Positions 17,766-26,484 of a stretch of DNA of 64,000 nt are shown piece after piece. The position numbers were made by a program, and so were the translations under genes. A model generated the notes under the pieces. The model worked only from the letters and a program-made list of their open reading frames with translations. It was not told the origin of the DNA and did not search any database. The stretch spans positions 99,326 to 163,325 of the forward strand of contig NZ_JAVJQO010000003.1 in the NCBI RefSeq assembly GCF_040218225.1, given 5' to 3'. Positions within the stretch are counted from its first letter, which is position 1, and the number at the start of each line of letters is the position of its first letter. This stretch comes from Gracilimonas sp. (GTDB taxonomy: Bacteria; Bacteroidota; Rhodothermia; Balneolales; Balneolaceae).

Positions 17766-18443
17766 TTAATTATTTTCCTGGAAATCTTTGAAAGTAATCC
17801 GCACTCTTAAGGTATGTTCTATCGCTCTCATTTCTTCAAGAAACTTTCGATTGTTTCTCTCATCCATAAATTCAATTTGATACTCATAATCATAACGACC
17901 GTTGTTTCGCGCTGTGATTTCAACATCATCATAATCGGTACAATATTTATCCAAAATGCTTAACACAGTATCATGACCCTTACCATCCTGAAGGCGGAAA
18001 GTAAGTGTTCCACGCACTCCATCCTTGGTGCTAAAAGGACTTAAATGAAGTACTAAAGCCATTGTACAAAACAGTACTGTACCCACAAAGGCAATAGTAT
18101 AGCCAAATACACCAATAGCTAAACCAACACTAAGTGAGGCAAAAATAAATAAGATGTTTCTTACATCCTGTATTCGGGTTCTGAAACGTATCATAGCCAA
18201 GGCCCCAAACGCACCTAAGCCACGGGCAAGACTATCACCAATTGCCATCATAACCATGGCTGCTACAATAGATCCCAGAGCAAGTCCCTGGAAAAAATTC
18301 TTAGGATATTGATGTCCCGAAAAAGTGACTTTATGAGTAATAGCTATTAACGAAGAAAGAGCAAACGCCCAAACCAGCGAATAGAATACATTTAATAAGG
18401 TTGGGTAATCATAGACCGGTTGATCCGGAAATAATTCGAACAT
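17766..18443 (-). CDS. DUF4956 membrane protein
   Basis: The 225-residue protein has about four membrane spans in its first 135 residues and a soluble C-terminal domain. The conserved DUF4956 block is clear: LGSIVAAMVMMAIGDSLARG, LGAFGALAMIRFRTRIQDVR and NILFIFASLSVGLAIG. The RFRT/RD motif after the glycine-rich span is the family hallmark. The C-terminal part (GTLTFRLQDGKGHDTVLSIL and ITFKDFQ) looks ACT-like. The function of DUF4956 is not established. Being directly upstream of adaptor and TolC genes suggests it may be the inner-membrane part of an export system. Confidence 0.88.
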   Translation of the reverse strand: MFELFPDQPVYDYPTLLNVFYSLVWAFALSSLIAITHKVTFSGHQYPKNFFQGLALGSIVAAMVMMAIGDSLARGLGAFGALAMIRFRTRIQDVRNILFIFASLSVGLAIGVFGYTIAFVGTVLFCTMALVLHLSPFSTKDGVRGTLTFRLQDGKGHDTVLSILDKYCTDYDDVEITARNNGRYDYEYQIEFMDERNNRKFLEEMRAIEHTLRVRITFKDFQENN

Positions 18444-18547
18444 AATATAATTTGGTAACTCTGAATTTATCAGAGGCTGATCATAATTTAAAGCACAGCA
18501 ATTATAATGCTCTTATCGGCCTATAAAAAATGAAATTAAACTAACCT

Positions 18548-19099
18548 TTATATTTTTTGGAGAGCAGGGGTTCTGGTCTTGGCATATTCAAAGGCTCCGA
18601 ACATCACACCGGAATAGAAAAGATCTCCAAGTACGGTATAATGGAAAAATGGGATGCCTGCGGCATAACTCATAAATAAACCCTCTATGCCCTGAGGATA
18701 CATAGGATTACCGAGCCACGCGCCAAAATTTGTTATCAGGAAAAAGATAATGGAGGCACTTAAGCTTCCGGCCACTACAGTTTTTGTATTCACTTTTTTC
18801 AGAATAAAAATACCGGCAACTACGATCAGTGCTATAGCTCCATACATCCAATAAAAACCAGGTGTAAAAAGAGTAAAGCCGCCATAAAAGCTCGCATAGA
18901 GTACATTATTGACCAGCAGATCACTTATAAACATCGCAAAGAGCGGCACCAGAAAAGAAAATTTCTTATCTGTAAAATACGCGGCCCCAAAAATGGACAT
19001 TGCTCCGATAGGTGCAAAATTATATGGATGCGGAATAATTCTTGAGAGTGCCGCAATGATGATAAATCCGGATAAAACTAAAAAGCGTTTCTTATTCAT
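18548..19099 (-). CDS. DUF6580 / ECF-S-like integral membrane protein
   Basis: The 183-residue protein has five to six membrane spans and the family opening ALSRIIPHPYNFAPIGAMSI plus FGAAYFTDKK, FAMFISDLLVNN and TNFGAWLGNPMYPQGIEG. Family members resemble the substrate-binding S components of ECF vitamin transporters, but no ECF ATPase genes are nearby. It lies 104 bp upstream of the DUF4956 gene on the same strand, and a terminator separates it from yceI upstream. I saw no cobalamin or other riboswitch in the 38 bp between that terminator and the start. Confidence 0.82.
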   Translation of the reverse strand: MNKKRFLVLSGFIIIAALSRIIPHPYNFAPIGAMSIFGAAYFTDKKFSFLVPLFAMFISDLLVNNVLYASFYGGFTLFTPGFYWMYGAIALIVVAGIFILKKVNTKTVVAGSLSASIIFFLITNFGAWLGNPMYPQGIEGLFMSYAAGIPFFHYTVLGDLFYSGVMFGAFEYAKTRTPALQKI

Positions 19100-19137
19100 T
19101 GATCTGTTTGGTGCTTGTTATAATCCCTAAAATAAAA

Positions 19138-19167
19138 AAAGCATCGCCTCAAATGAAACGATGCTTT
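19138..19167 (-). terminator. rho-independent terminator after the YceI gene
   Basis: On the minus strand a 9-bp perfect stem (AAAGCATCG / CGATGCTTT, 19138-19146 with 19159-19167) encloses a 12-base loop and is followed by TTTTTTATTTTA. It ends the yceI transcript just before the DUF6580 gene. Confidence 0.85.
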
Positions 19168-19190
19168 CGAAATAACCGGATTTTCTAAAT

Positions 19191-19820
19191 TTATTTAGAA
19201 GTATCGGAGTTTGTTCCTTTCTTGCTGTTCAATTCAAGATTGAGATCAACCGTTACTTCGTCACCAATTACAGCATCAGAAGCCCAGTCGCCGGTACCCA
19301 CGGTGTAGTCAGTGCGGTCTAAAGTTGTTGAAGCTGTAATACCCGCTACAAGTGTATTTTCTTTCATTGGGTTATCCTTAACGCCTAACAATGTAAATGG
19401 CAGTGCGACCTCTTTGGAAACATCTTTGATCGTGAGCGTACCATTTGCTACAAATTTATTCTCTCCTGTCTTTTCAATACTAGAGCTTTTAAAAGTGATG
19501 TGTGGCCATTTTTCTGCGTTGAAGAAGTCAGCTGTTTTGAGGTGGCCATCTCTTCTCTCGTTGTTTGTATCAATGCTCTTCACCATAATTTTGACATCGA
19601 TCATACTTTCTTCAAGATTCTCAGGGTCAAAATTAACTGTGGCTTCGTAATCGTTAAATTCACCATTTACCGGGGTAAAAAAGTGAGTTACTTCAAAATT
19701 AATGGCACTGTGCGCTTTATCAATTGTCCAGCTGGTAGCAGCATACTTTGTTAAAGCTAAAGATGACAGAATAAATATTGTTAATGCTAATACAGATGTT
19801 AATTTATTTAATGTTTTCAT
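19191..19820 (-). CDS. YceI-family secreted lipid-binding protein
   Basis: The 209-residue protein starts with a signal peptide (LALTIFILSSLALT). The YceI lipocalin-like barrel follows: WTIDKAHSAINFEVTHFFTP, VNGEFNDYEATVNFDPENLE, SIDTNNERRDGHLKTADFFN, WPHITFKSSSIEKTG and TLTIKDVSKEVALPFTLLG. YceI proteins bind isoprenoid-like lipids in the periplasm. It is transcribed alone, has its own terminator, and diverges from the DUF4168 gene across 262 bp. Confidence 0.93.
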   Translation of the reverse strand: MKTLNKLTSVLALTIFILSSLALTKYAATSWTIDKAHSAINFEVTHFFTPVNGEFNDYEATVNFDPENLEESMIDVKIMVKSIDTNNERRDGHLKTADFFNAEKWPHITFKSSSIEKTGENKFVANGTLTIKDVSKEVALPFTLLGVKDNPMKENTLVAGITASTTLDRTDYTVGTGDWASDAVIGDEVTVDLNLELNSKKGTNSDTSK

Positions 19821-20082
19821 TGGTGTTGCAAATATTTAAGATTTTAGAGTTGTGTTAACCCCACAACACAACGAATCAGAGAATAATTTCCTTTAATGTT
19901 AAATCATTATTAATTCTTTTTGCTCCTCAGAGGAAGCAAACTGCAAATTTTCCTTTACTAATGTTAGAAGGTGTAAAAACATGGAAGAAGCAGAACATTT
20001 ATTTCCTGCATGGGTTTGCATTAGTATAATACTTACCGTTAGTTATTCATTAATAATTCAATACTTAAACTAAATACCTTTT

Positions 20083-20610
20083 ATGAAAAAATTAGTGCGT
20101 TATACATTTGTTTTAATCTTGGGTGCAGTTCTTAGCACAGCTACTGTTTTTGCACAACAACAGCAAATGCCGCCTCAGCCTGAACCATTAAGCCCTGAAG
20201 AAGTCACTGATGAACAACTCGAAATGGTTGTTAATGTATCTGAAGCGGTTCAAGGTCTTCAAAAAGAGGCCGATACTCAGATGAGAGAAGTTATTGCTGG
20301 TCAGGACATGGAGTATAGCCGTTTTCAGCAAATCATGATGGCTCAGCAAAATCCACAAATGGCCGGTCAGGTAAATGTTACTGAAGAAGAAAAAAAGACC
20401 CTCCAATCAGTTCAACCAAAGCTGCAGGAAATTTCCATGAAAGTTCAGCAAGGTTATATGACTGCCATACAAGATGAAGGACTTTCTCCACAAAAATTTC
20501 AACAAATTGCCCAGGCTATTCAGTCTCATCCTGAAGTTGCAAAGCGTTTCGAAGAGATCAAAAGTGAATCTGCGGGAGAAACTGAATCTAATGATGGAAA
20601 TGACGGTTAA
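20083..20610 (+). CDS. DUF4168 secreted protein
   Basis: The 175-residue protein has a signal peptide (YTFVLILGAVLSTATVFAQ) and a Gln-rich mature part. The DUF4168 pattern is visible: ELEMVVNVSEAVQGLQKEAD-like helix at about residues 45-65 and DEGLSPQKFQQIAQAIQSHP at about 126-145, then EVAKRF. The role of the family is unknown; it is exported and helical. It is monocistronic, with a strong terminator directly downstream. Confidence 0.85.
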   Translation: MKKLVRYTFVLILGAVLSTATVFAQQQQMPPQPEPLSPEEVTDEQLEMVVNVSEAVQGLQKEADTQMREVIAGQDMEYSRFQQIMMAQQNPQMAGQVNVTEEEKKTLQSVQPKLQEISMKVQQGYMTAIQDEGLSPQKFQQIAQAIQSHPEVAKRFEEIKSESAGETESNDGNDG

Positions 20611-20645
20611 TCGTCTTCTAATTTTAGATTAGATTGATATTCACG

Positions 20646-20671
20646 CCCGGTGCAAATGCATCGGGTTTTTT
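20646..20671 (+). terminator. rho-independent terminator after the DUF4168 gene
   Basis: An 8-bp stem pairs 20646-20653 (CCCGGTGC) with 20658-20665 (GCATCGGG), including one G-T pair, around an AAAT loop. A T-rich tract (TTTTTTATTT) follows. Confidence 0.85.
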
Positions 20672-21269
20672 ATTTACTTACCCATTTTGAATCCCTAATA
20701 GTAAAGCGCCAGGGTAATTTTGCATCCTCACCGGCATAGTCAACTCCGATTCTGGGACTCGAAGCTATCTCCTCTTCCTCGAACTTAATCCCACGATCTT
20801 CAATCCAGATTATATCCCCAAGAAGATCACTCTCATTATTTGAAGTAGTGATTCCCAAAGCCTGTGACAACTTACCCGGACCATTTGTAATAACAGGCTG
20901 GAGTTTTTCCCTTCCTCTTCTTTGAACCATTACATCTTCACCTTCAACAGGTTTAATTGCCCGAATCAGAATAGCATCGGCCAGTCCTTCTTTATTTGTC
21001 ACTACGTTAAAAAGATGGTGAATTCCATAGCACAAATATATGTAGGCATAACCTGGCGGGCCATATATAGTCTCCGTGCGGGCTGTTCTGACATCCGGAT
21101 AAGCATGACAGGCTCTATCGGTTCGCCCGTTATAGGCTTCCGTCTCTGCTATAATTCCTTTTGTAAGTACTCCATCGAAATTTGTACATATCACCTTCCC
21201 GATTAGCTCTTTACTGATTTGCACTACATCATCACGTTCGTAAAAACTGCGGGGTAGTTTTGAAGCCAT
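20670..21269 (-). CDS. 3-methyladenine DNA glycosylase (MPG/AAG family)
   Basis: The 199-residue length and motifs fit the Mpg family: LPRSFYERDDVVQISKELIG, GIIAETEAYNGRTDRACHAY (with the catalytic Glu in ETEAY), YGPPGYAYIYLCYGIHHLFN, DAILIRAIKPVEGE and NGPGKLSQALGI. It removes alkylated purines such as 3-methyladenine and starts base-excision repair. The start codon overlaps the stop of the upstream YihY/BrkB gene by one base, so the two form an operon. Confidence 0.95.
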   Translation of the reverse strand: MASKLPRSFYERDDVVQISKELIGKVICTNFDGVLTKGIIAETEAYNGRTDRACHAYPDVRTARTETIYGPPGYAYIYLCYGIHHLFNVVTNKEGLADAILIRAIKPVEGEDVMVQRRGREKLQPVITNGPGKLSQALGITTSNNESDLLGDIIWIEDRGIKFEEEEIASSPRIGVDYAGEDAKLPWRFTIRDSKWVSK

Positions 21270-22282
21270 CAGGAAATAGCTGTGTATGGGTTTTCTTCAA
21301 TAGCTGGCCGATTCCCTAAAAATACATCTTTGTATGCCCTTGCCATGATGGCACTAATCACGAATAGAAGCGCTGTATAAAAAGTCCATACTCCCAATAG
21401 GATAAGTATAGTATAGCCCTGGTAAAAATACCGGTAGGTTGAAAAGGCGTATTCGAGATATGTGCTCAGTCCAAATTTAGCGATTTCGAAGAGCAAGGTA
21501 TACGTCAGGGCTGCCATCAAAGCTACTTTGGGCTTTATTTTACGCTCACTTACAAACCGGAAGACCACATATAAGATCATAAAAGCCAGAATAATGGGCA
21601 GCACGATATTCAAAAAGTCATAAATCCAGGGAAGCTCAATTACAATATCTGTAAAAGGCACATTTATTCTGCTCAGGTTAAACAAAGAAATGGTGGAAAC
21701 AGCGAGACTGAAAAACAGGAATACCGTTCCAATCAAACTAAACCCAAAAAAGTTATACACTACATCCATCACGGGGTGTTTCCGCTCTTTAATATCAAAA
21801 GTATCGAAGAGTACATGCTTAAGGCTATGGAGCAATCCCTGGGTAAAAAACATGAGTACAATAATACCGATGATTCCGAAAATTTGACGGGCTCCAACCA
21901 GCGGGCGAAGCAGCGACTCTATAGTTACTGCTCCTTGAAATACATCATTATTCTGGGTTTCGTAGGTAAAGCTGGGGAAGAATTCGCGTCCATAACGCAC
22001 AATTTCATTAAATGCCTCATCCACTGAGAGTACATACCCGATAATCGAAATCAGGATTAAGACGAAAGGAATTGCACAAATAAACAAATTGAAGGTGATG
22101 GCTGAGGCATTGAAAAAGATGTCTTTTTTGCCTGCCAGCTTTAAAACCCGTTTCCAAAATTCTTTGTGTTTCTCCAAAAGATGTATACAATTTGATGAAG
22201 GGTAAAATTCGCAGGATGTAGAGTTAATTCCAAACAAACATTTCGCACATAGTTTTTCAGGTAATACATTGGTAAGTTCCAC
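21269..22282 (-). CDS. YihY/virulence-factor-BrkB family membrane protein
   Basis: The 337-residue protein has a short Cys-containing N-terminal segment (LCAKCLFGINSTSCEFYPSS) and then six membrane spans with the YihY pattern: ASAITFNLFICAIPFVLILI, TQGLLHSLKHVLFDTFDIKE, and FEIAKFGLSTYLEYAFSTYR followed by YYQGYTILILLGVWTFYTAL-type helices. Family members are inner-membrane proteins of unclear role, once mislabelled ribonuclease BN. The four-Cys head is unusual for the family and could bind a metal. The gene diverges from mutS and shares one base with mpg. Confidence 0.88.
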   Translation of the reverse strand: MELTNVLPEKLCAKCLFGINSTSCEFYPSSNCIHLLEKHKEFWKRVLKLAGKKDIFFNASAITFNLFICAIPFVLILISIIGYVLSVDEAFNEIVRYGREFFPSFTYETQNNDVFQGAVTIESLLRPLVGARQIFGIIGIIVLMFFTQGLLHSLKHVLFDTFDIKERKHPVMDVVYNFFGFSLIGTVFLFFSLAVSTISLFNLSRINVPFTDIVIELPWIYDFLNIVLPIILAFMILYVVFRFVSERKIKPKVALMAALTYTLLFEIAKFGLSTYLEYAFSTYRYFYQGYTILILLGVWTFYTALLFVISAIMARAYKDVFLGNRPAIEENPYTAIS

Positions 22283-22329
22283 ACCTTAATTCAGCAATCT
22301 ATCAGCATTTAAACAGGTATTTTAAGCGC

Positions 22330-24999
22330 ATGAGTGCTAAAAAAAAGCAGACTCCGCTGATGCGGCAGTATTTTCAGATTAAAGATGAACACCCTGGAAC
22401 TATTCTACTGTTCCGGGTTGGAGATTTTTATGAGACTTTTGCCGATGATGCCCAGCTGGTAAGCAAAGAATTGGGTATTACCCTCACCAAAAGAAATAAT
22501 GGGGGTGACCAAACTCCGCTGGCCGGATTTCCCTATCATGCATTAGATAATTATTTACCCAAGCTAGTCAAAAAAGGCTATAAAGTAGCTGTTTGTGATC
22601 AGACTGAGGATCCGGAAGAAGCCAAAAAGGCTGGACGCAAAATTGTGGAGCGTGAGGTTACCGAGATTACTACCCCCGGCGTTACTATGTCGGAAAAGCT
22701 GCTGGATCATAAACGTAACAACTACATCGCTTCCCTTCATTGGGATGGATCGACGGTTGGAGTTGCCTTCTCAGATATTTCAACCGGTGAATTTGCCCTC
22801 AGTCATGTAGATGAGAAAAACCTGGACAGTTTACTTGCTGCCATACAGCCTTCAGAAATTCTGGTTCAGCAAAAAAGGAAGAATAAGCTGGATGAAAAGC
22901 TGACGCACCATAACATCAGCTACATTGAAGATTGGGTATATGATGGAGATTATGGGTATAACCTGCTCACTGACCATTTTGAAACACATTCTCTGAAGGG
23001 TTTCGGTGTTGAAAACCTGAAAGTAGCACATGTTGCCGCCGGTTCGCTGATGCACTACATGCAGGAAACGCAGAAAGCTTATTTACGCCACCTGCGCCGG
23101 CTATACGCTTATGAAAGCAGTGAATTCATGAGCCTGGACGCTGCCACCAAACGAAATCTCGAGCTTACCGCCAGTATTCAGGAAGGCGGAACGGATGGAA
23201 CCTTGATTTCCATACTGGATGACACCTGCACAGCTATGGGCGGCCGGTTGCTCCGCCGTTGGATTATGCGTCCGTTGAAAAGACTAAAGCCCGTTCAGCA
23301 GCGACTGGATGCCGTCGAGAAACTCTACAAAAATACTGACATCCGGCAAACACTTCGGGAGGAGCTGGAGCAAGTTGGTGATATGGAACGCCTCATCTCT
23401 CGGATTGCAATGGGCCGAACCAATGCCCGCGATGTAGTTCAACTGAAACTTTCGCTGGCTCAAATTCCGCGATTGAAATCTCAATTTTCAGGAATTGAAG
23501 ATCCACTGCTTGAAAATATTTCGAGCCGCCTGAAATTATTGATTGAAGTTCAGGAACGAATTAATACAGCTCTTAAAGACGATCCTCCGGCCAGCGTGCG
23601 CGACGGCGGCATGATCGAAGATGCTTTTAATGATGAACTGGATGAGCTCAGAGATATCGCCAAAAACGGGAAAAAATATATCGCCAAGATTAAAGATGAT
23701 CTGGCAAAAGAGCATAACATTCCTTCCCTCAAGATTGGTTACAACAAAGTGTTTGGTTACTACATCGAAGTAACTAATACCCATAAAGACAAAGTGCCGG
23801 AAAGTTTCATCCGTAAGCAGACGCTGGTGAATTCCGAGCGTTACATTACCCCGGAGCTGAAAGAGGTCGAAGAAAAAGTACTATCGGCTGAAGAGCGAAG
23901 TAAAACGCTGGAATATGAGCTTTTTGAAGAACTGAGGCTGTATGTTGCCGAGTTTGCCGATGACGTTCAGCAGGTTTCTCACGCCATTGCCGAGCTGGAT
24001 TGCCTTCAGGGTTTTGCCGAAATCGCCTTCCGGAATAATTATGCCAAACCGGAAGTGGGTGATCATGAAGAAATTGATATCAAGAAAGGTCGTCATCCCG
24101 TGGTGGAAAAATCGCTGCCTATGGGTGAGCCATTTATTCCGAATGATATTAAGCTGGATAATGACGAGCAGCAAATCCTGATCATAACCGGACCGAATAT
24201 GGCGGGTAAAAGTATCATTCTTCGCCAAACCGGCCTGATTGTTTTGCTTGCCCAAGTCGGGAGTTTTGTGCCCGCTAAAGAAGCTAAAATTGGCTTGGTT
24301 GATAAGATCTTTACCCGCGTTGGGGCTTCCGATAACCTGGCCGCCGGAGAAAGTACCTTCCTGGTTGAAATGAATGAAGCCGCCAATATTCTGAATAATG
24401 CTACCCCACGATCTTTGATTTTGCTGGATGAAGTTGGTCGTGGCACTTCCACTTTTGATGGTTTGAGTATCGCCTGGTCGCTGGCTGAGTATCTTCATAA
24501 CCACGCACCTGTTGCTGCGAAAACGCTCTTTGCTACTCATTATCATGAGCTGAATGAGCTGGAGCAAATGTATGAGCGTACCAAAAACTACAACGTGCAG
24601 GTAAAGGAACATGATGGAAAAGTGGTATTTCTGCGAAAACTCATTCCGGGCGGAGCCGATCACAGTTATGGAATTCAAGTCGCAGATATGGCTGGGCTTC
24701 CGCAAGTTGTGATTGAGCGAGCTAAGGAAATTCTCAAAAATCTCGAAAGTCACAGTCTCGACATCACCAATAAAAACGGGACTATTGAGAAAGAGGCTTC
24801 ATCCAAAAAAGAAGCCGCTAAAAATCTTTCAGAAAAAGTAGATAAACAACCTGAAACCTCTCAGATGACGATGTTTCAAACGCATGTAGATCCAAGAATT
24901 GAAACGGTATTGAATAAGCTCGAAGCCACCGATCCAAACCGTATGACCCCGATCGAAGCGCTGATGCTGATTACAGAACTCAAAAGACTGGTTGATTAG
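22330..24999 (+). CDS. mutS: DNA mismatch repair protein MutS
   Basis: The 889-residue MutS1-type protein has the mismatch-binding N-terminal domain (TPLMRQYFQIKDEHPG, then LFRVGDFYETF, the Phe-x-Glu wedge). The connector, core and clamp domains follow. The ATPase has Walker A TGPNMAGKS at residues 620-628, ILLDEVGRGTSTFDGLSIAW and the ATHYHELNEL motif. The C-terminus has the MTPIEALMLITELKRL tail used for tetramer and MutL contacts. It recognises replication mismatches. It diverges from the brkB gene and is followed by an interspersed repeat. Confidence 0.97.
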   Translation: MSAKKKQTPLMRQYFQIKDEHPGTILLFRVGDFYETFADDAQLVSKELGITLTKRNNGGDQTPLAGFPYHALDNYLPKLVKKGYKVAVCDQTEDPEEAKKAGRKIVEREVTEITTPGVTMSEKLLDHKRNNYIASLHWDGSTVGVAFSDISTGEFALSHVDEKNLDSLLAAIQPSEILVQQKRKNKLDEKLTHHNISYIEDWVYDGDYGYNLLTDHFETHSLKGFGVENLKVAHVAAGSLMHYMQETQKAYLRHLRRLYAYESSEFMSLDAATKRNLELTASIQEGGTDGTLISILDDTCTAMGGRLLRRWIMRPLKRLKPVQQRLDAVEKLYKNTDIRQTLREELEQVGDMERLISRIAMGRTNARDVVQLKLSLAQIPRLKSQFSGIEDPLLENISSRLKLLIEVQERINTALKDDPPASVRDGGMIEDAFNDELDELRDIAKNGKKYIAKIKDDLAKEHNIPSLKIGYNKVFGYYIEVTNTHKDKVPESFIRKQTLVNSERYITPELKEVEEKVLSAEERSKTLEYELFEELRLYVAEFADDVQQVSHAIAELDCLQGFAEIAFRNNYAKPEVGDHEEIDIKKGRHPVVEKSLPMGEPFIPNDIKLDNDEQQILIITGPNMAGKSIILRQTGLIVLLAQVGSFVPAKEAKIGLVDKIFTRVGASDNLAAGESTFLVEMNEAANILNNATPRSLILLDEVGRGTSTFDGLSIAWSLAEYLHNHAPVAAKTLFATHYHELNELEQMYERTKNYNVQVKEHDGKVVFLRKLIPGGADHSYGIQVADMAGLPQVVIERAKEILKNLESHSLDITNKNGTIEKEASSKKEAAKNLSEKVDKQPETSQMTMFQTHVDPRIETVLNKLEATDPNRMTPIEALMLITELKRLVD

Positions 25000-25014
25000 A
25001 AGAAGAATTAAACC

Positions 25015-25165
25015 GTCATTGCGAGGAGACTGAATTGTAAACCAGGCATAAGTTGTTTAACGACGAAGCAATCTCCCGATTGTAACATCCCAAATAGTTC
25101 AGGGAGATCGCAGCGTCGAAAAGATTTTAAAATAGAATTTCAACTTTGATGCTCCTCGCGATGAC
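25015..25165. repeat. nested palindromic interspersed repeat, copy A
   Basis: This 151-bp element has terminal inverted repeats GTCATTGCGAGGAG and CTCCTCGCGATGAC. An inner inverted pair, CGACGAAGCAATCTCCC and GGGAGATCGCAGCGTCG, lies inside. It ends 12 bp before the era start, so it forms most of the era leader. Four further copies are in this window. Confidence 0.9.
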
Positions 25166-25177
25166 AACCATAAGTAT

Positions 25178-26065
25178 ATGACAGAAGAAACCAAACCCCA
25201 CAAATCCGGATATGTAGCCATCATTGGTAAGCCGAATGCAGGAAAGTCTACCTTGATGAATAACATTCTGGGTGCCAAGATTTCTATTACCACACATAAG
25301 GCTCAGACCACCAGACACCAGATTGTGGGAATTTTTTCAGATGAGAACTCCCAGATTGTTTTTCTTGATACACCGGGAGTCATTAGCCCAAAGTATGAGC
25401 TCCAAAAAGCCATGATGAAAACGGTGGAGCGAGCCCGTTCAGATGCCGATCTTATTTTGTTCATTCATGATCCTATGGATACTCATCCCCCTGATGATGT
25501 CGTGAATCTCATCAAGTCCATTAACAAGCCGATTTATTTGGTAGTAAATAAAATGGACGTAGCGAATCAGGATAAGGCTGAAAAATCTGTTGCTGAGTTG
25601 GAATCGAAAATGAAAATCCGATCTGTTCATTATACCTCAGCTACCATGGGAACCGGAGTGACTGAACTGATGGAAGAAATTAAAAAAGGATTATTGCCCG
25701 GACCTCCCTTCTACCCCAAAGAAGACCTGAGTGAACACCCTGTTCGTTTCTTTGTTTCTGAGCTCATTCGCGAGCAAATATTCCTGCAATTTCACCAGGA
25801 AATTCCGTATTCCTGCACAGTAGAAGTTGTTTCTTATGATGCGGAAGTCGACCTCGATCGTATCCATGCCGACATCATTGTTAACCAAAAATCACAAAAA
25901 GGCATGCTGATTGGGAAAGGTGGTTCTGCTATTAAGGAACTGGGAATTGAAGCCCGAAAGTCGATTGAAGAGTTTATTGGTAAGCAGGTGTATTTAGAGC
26001 TTCATGTGAAGGTCCGCGAAAAGTGGAGAGAGAAAGAAGGCTGGGTTCGAAACCTGGGATATTGA
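25178..26065 (+). CDS. era: GTPase Era
   Basis: The 295-residue protein has the Era GTPase domain: GKPNAGKSTLMN (G1), KISITTHKAQTTRHQIVGI (G2), FLDTPGV (G3) and VVNKMD (G4). The C-terminal KH RNA-binding domain includes IIVNQKSQKGMLIGKGGSAI and the ending EKWREKEGWVRNLGY. Era helps mature 16S rRNA and assemble the 30S subunit, binding near the 3' end of 16S rRNA. It starts right after repeat copy A and has no co-oriented neighbour closer than the met leader 300 bp on. Confidence 0.96.
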   Translation: MTEETKPHKSGYVAIIGKPNAGKSTLMNNILGAKISITTHKAQTTRHQIVGIFSDENSQIVFLDTPGVISPKYELQKAMMKTVERARSDADLILFIHDPMDTHPPDDVVNLIKSINKPIYLVVNKMDVANQDKAEKSVAELESKMKIRSVHYTSATMGTGVTELMEEIKKGLLPGPPFYPKEDLSEHPVRFFVSELIREQIFLQFHQEIPYSCTVEVVSYDAEVDLDRIHADIIVNQKSQKGMLIGKGGSAIKELGIEARKSIEEFIGKQVYLELHVKVREKWREKEGWVRNLGY

Positions 26066-26066
26066 T

Positions 26067-26321
26067 ATGGAACACGGACGACGCGGATTGGCGTATTTTC
26101 ATTAAATTGGCGTATTTTCATTAAATGGTTATCCTGATAAATTCTTATGCATTTCACACTCTCCTTAGCCCTTATTTAAGATTTAATTATCTAAAAAAAT
26201 CGCTTTAAAGATTTTAGTTTATTTGAGATTGAAAAGATTTTTAAAGCTGCGTTAAGTTCAAAAAAGAATAACCATTTAAAATCTGTGCCAACCCGTAATA
26301 TCAGTGTCATCCCTGTTCCAT
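26067..26321. repeat. second inverted-repeat family with internal 19-bp tandem duplication
   Basis: The left arm (from 26067, GGAACACGGACGACGCGG, TTGGCG) and the right arm (ending 26321, containing TGCCAACCCGTAATATCAG then TGTCATCCCTGTTCCAT) are imperfect reverse complements. Inside the left arm a 19-bp unit, ATTGGCGTATTTTCATTAA, occurs twice head-to-tail (26087-26105 and 26106-26124). The whole looks like a decayed intergenic repeat after era. No coding frame is evident. Confidence 0.5.
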
Positions 26322-26368
26322 CAAAAAATAATTTGCGCCTTCCGTTATCTACCCTTAACATTAGGGCA

Positions 26369-26446
26369 ATGAAATTAACTCAACAAAATATTATCAGCTC
26401 TTGTCCAATGATGTGTTGCATGTGTATGTGCATGACGCAGACATAA
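26369..26446 (+). CDS. Met/Cys-rich leader peptide of the met operon
   Basis: A 25-codon ATG frame with TTAGGG just upstream encodes MKLTQQNIISSCPMMCCMCM, then CMTQT and TAA. Eleven of the 25 residues are Met or Cys, and nine of residues 14-22 are Met or Cys without a break. It precedes a terminator 30 bp downstream, a SAM riboswitch and the methionine genes. This is what a translational attenuator sensing charged tRNA-Met and tRNA-Cys would look like. Its stop codon overlaps AAGGGC (26445-26450), which can pair with the left arm of the terminator. Function is inferred from layout only. Confidence 0.75.
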   Translation: MKLTQQNIISSCPMMCCMCMCMTQT

Positions 26447-26484
26447 GGGCGATGATATAAAGAAAAGATTTTAGATAAGCCCTT
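26445..26484 (+). promoter_or_regulatory. predicted antiterminator helix of the leader-peptide attenuator
   Basis: AAGGGC at 26445-26450, overlapping the leader stop codon, is perfectly complementary to GCCCTT at 26479-26484, the left arm of the terminator. A ribosome stalled on the Cys/Met codons (26402-26434) leaves this segment free, so the terminator cannot form. A ribosome reaching the stop codon covers it and lets the terminator fold. Confidence 0.6.

Noticed and set aside
23881..24753. 290-codon minus-strand frame antisense to mutS
   Set aside because: It mirrors the mutS coding frame, its translation has no recognisable domain, and mutS is intact across it. It is a shadow frame.
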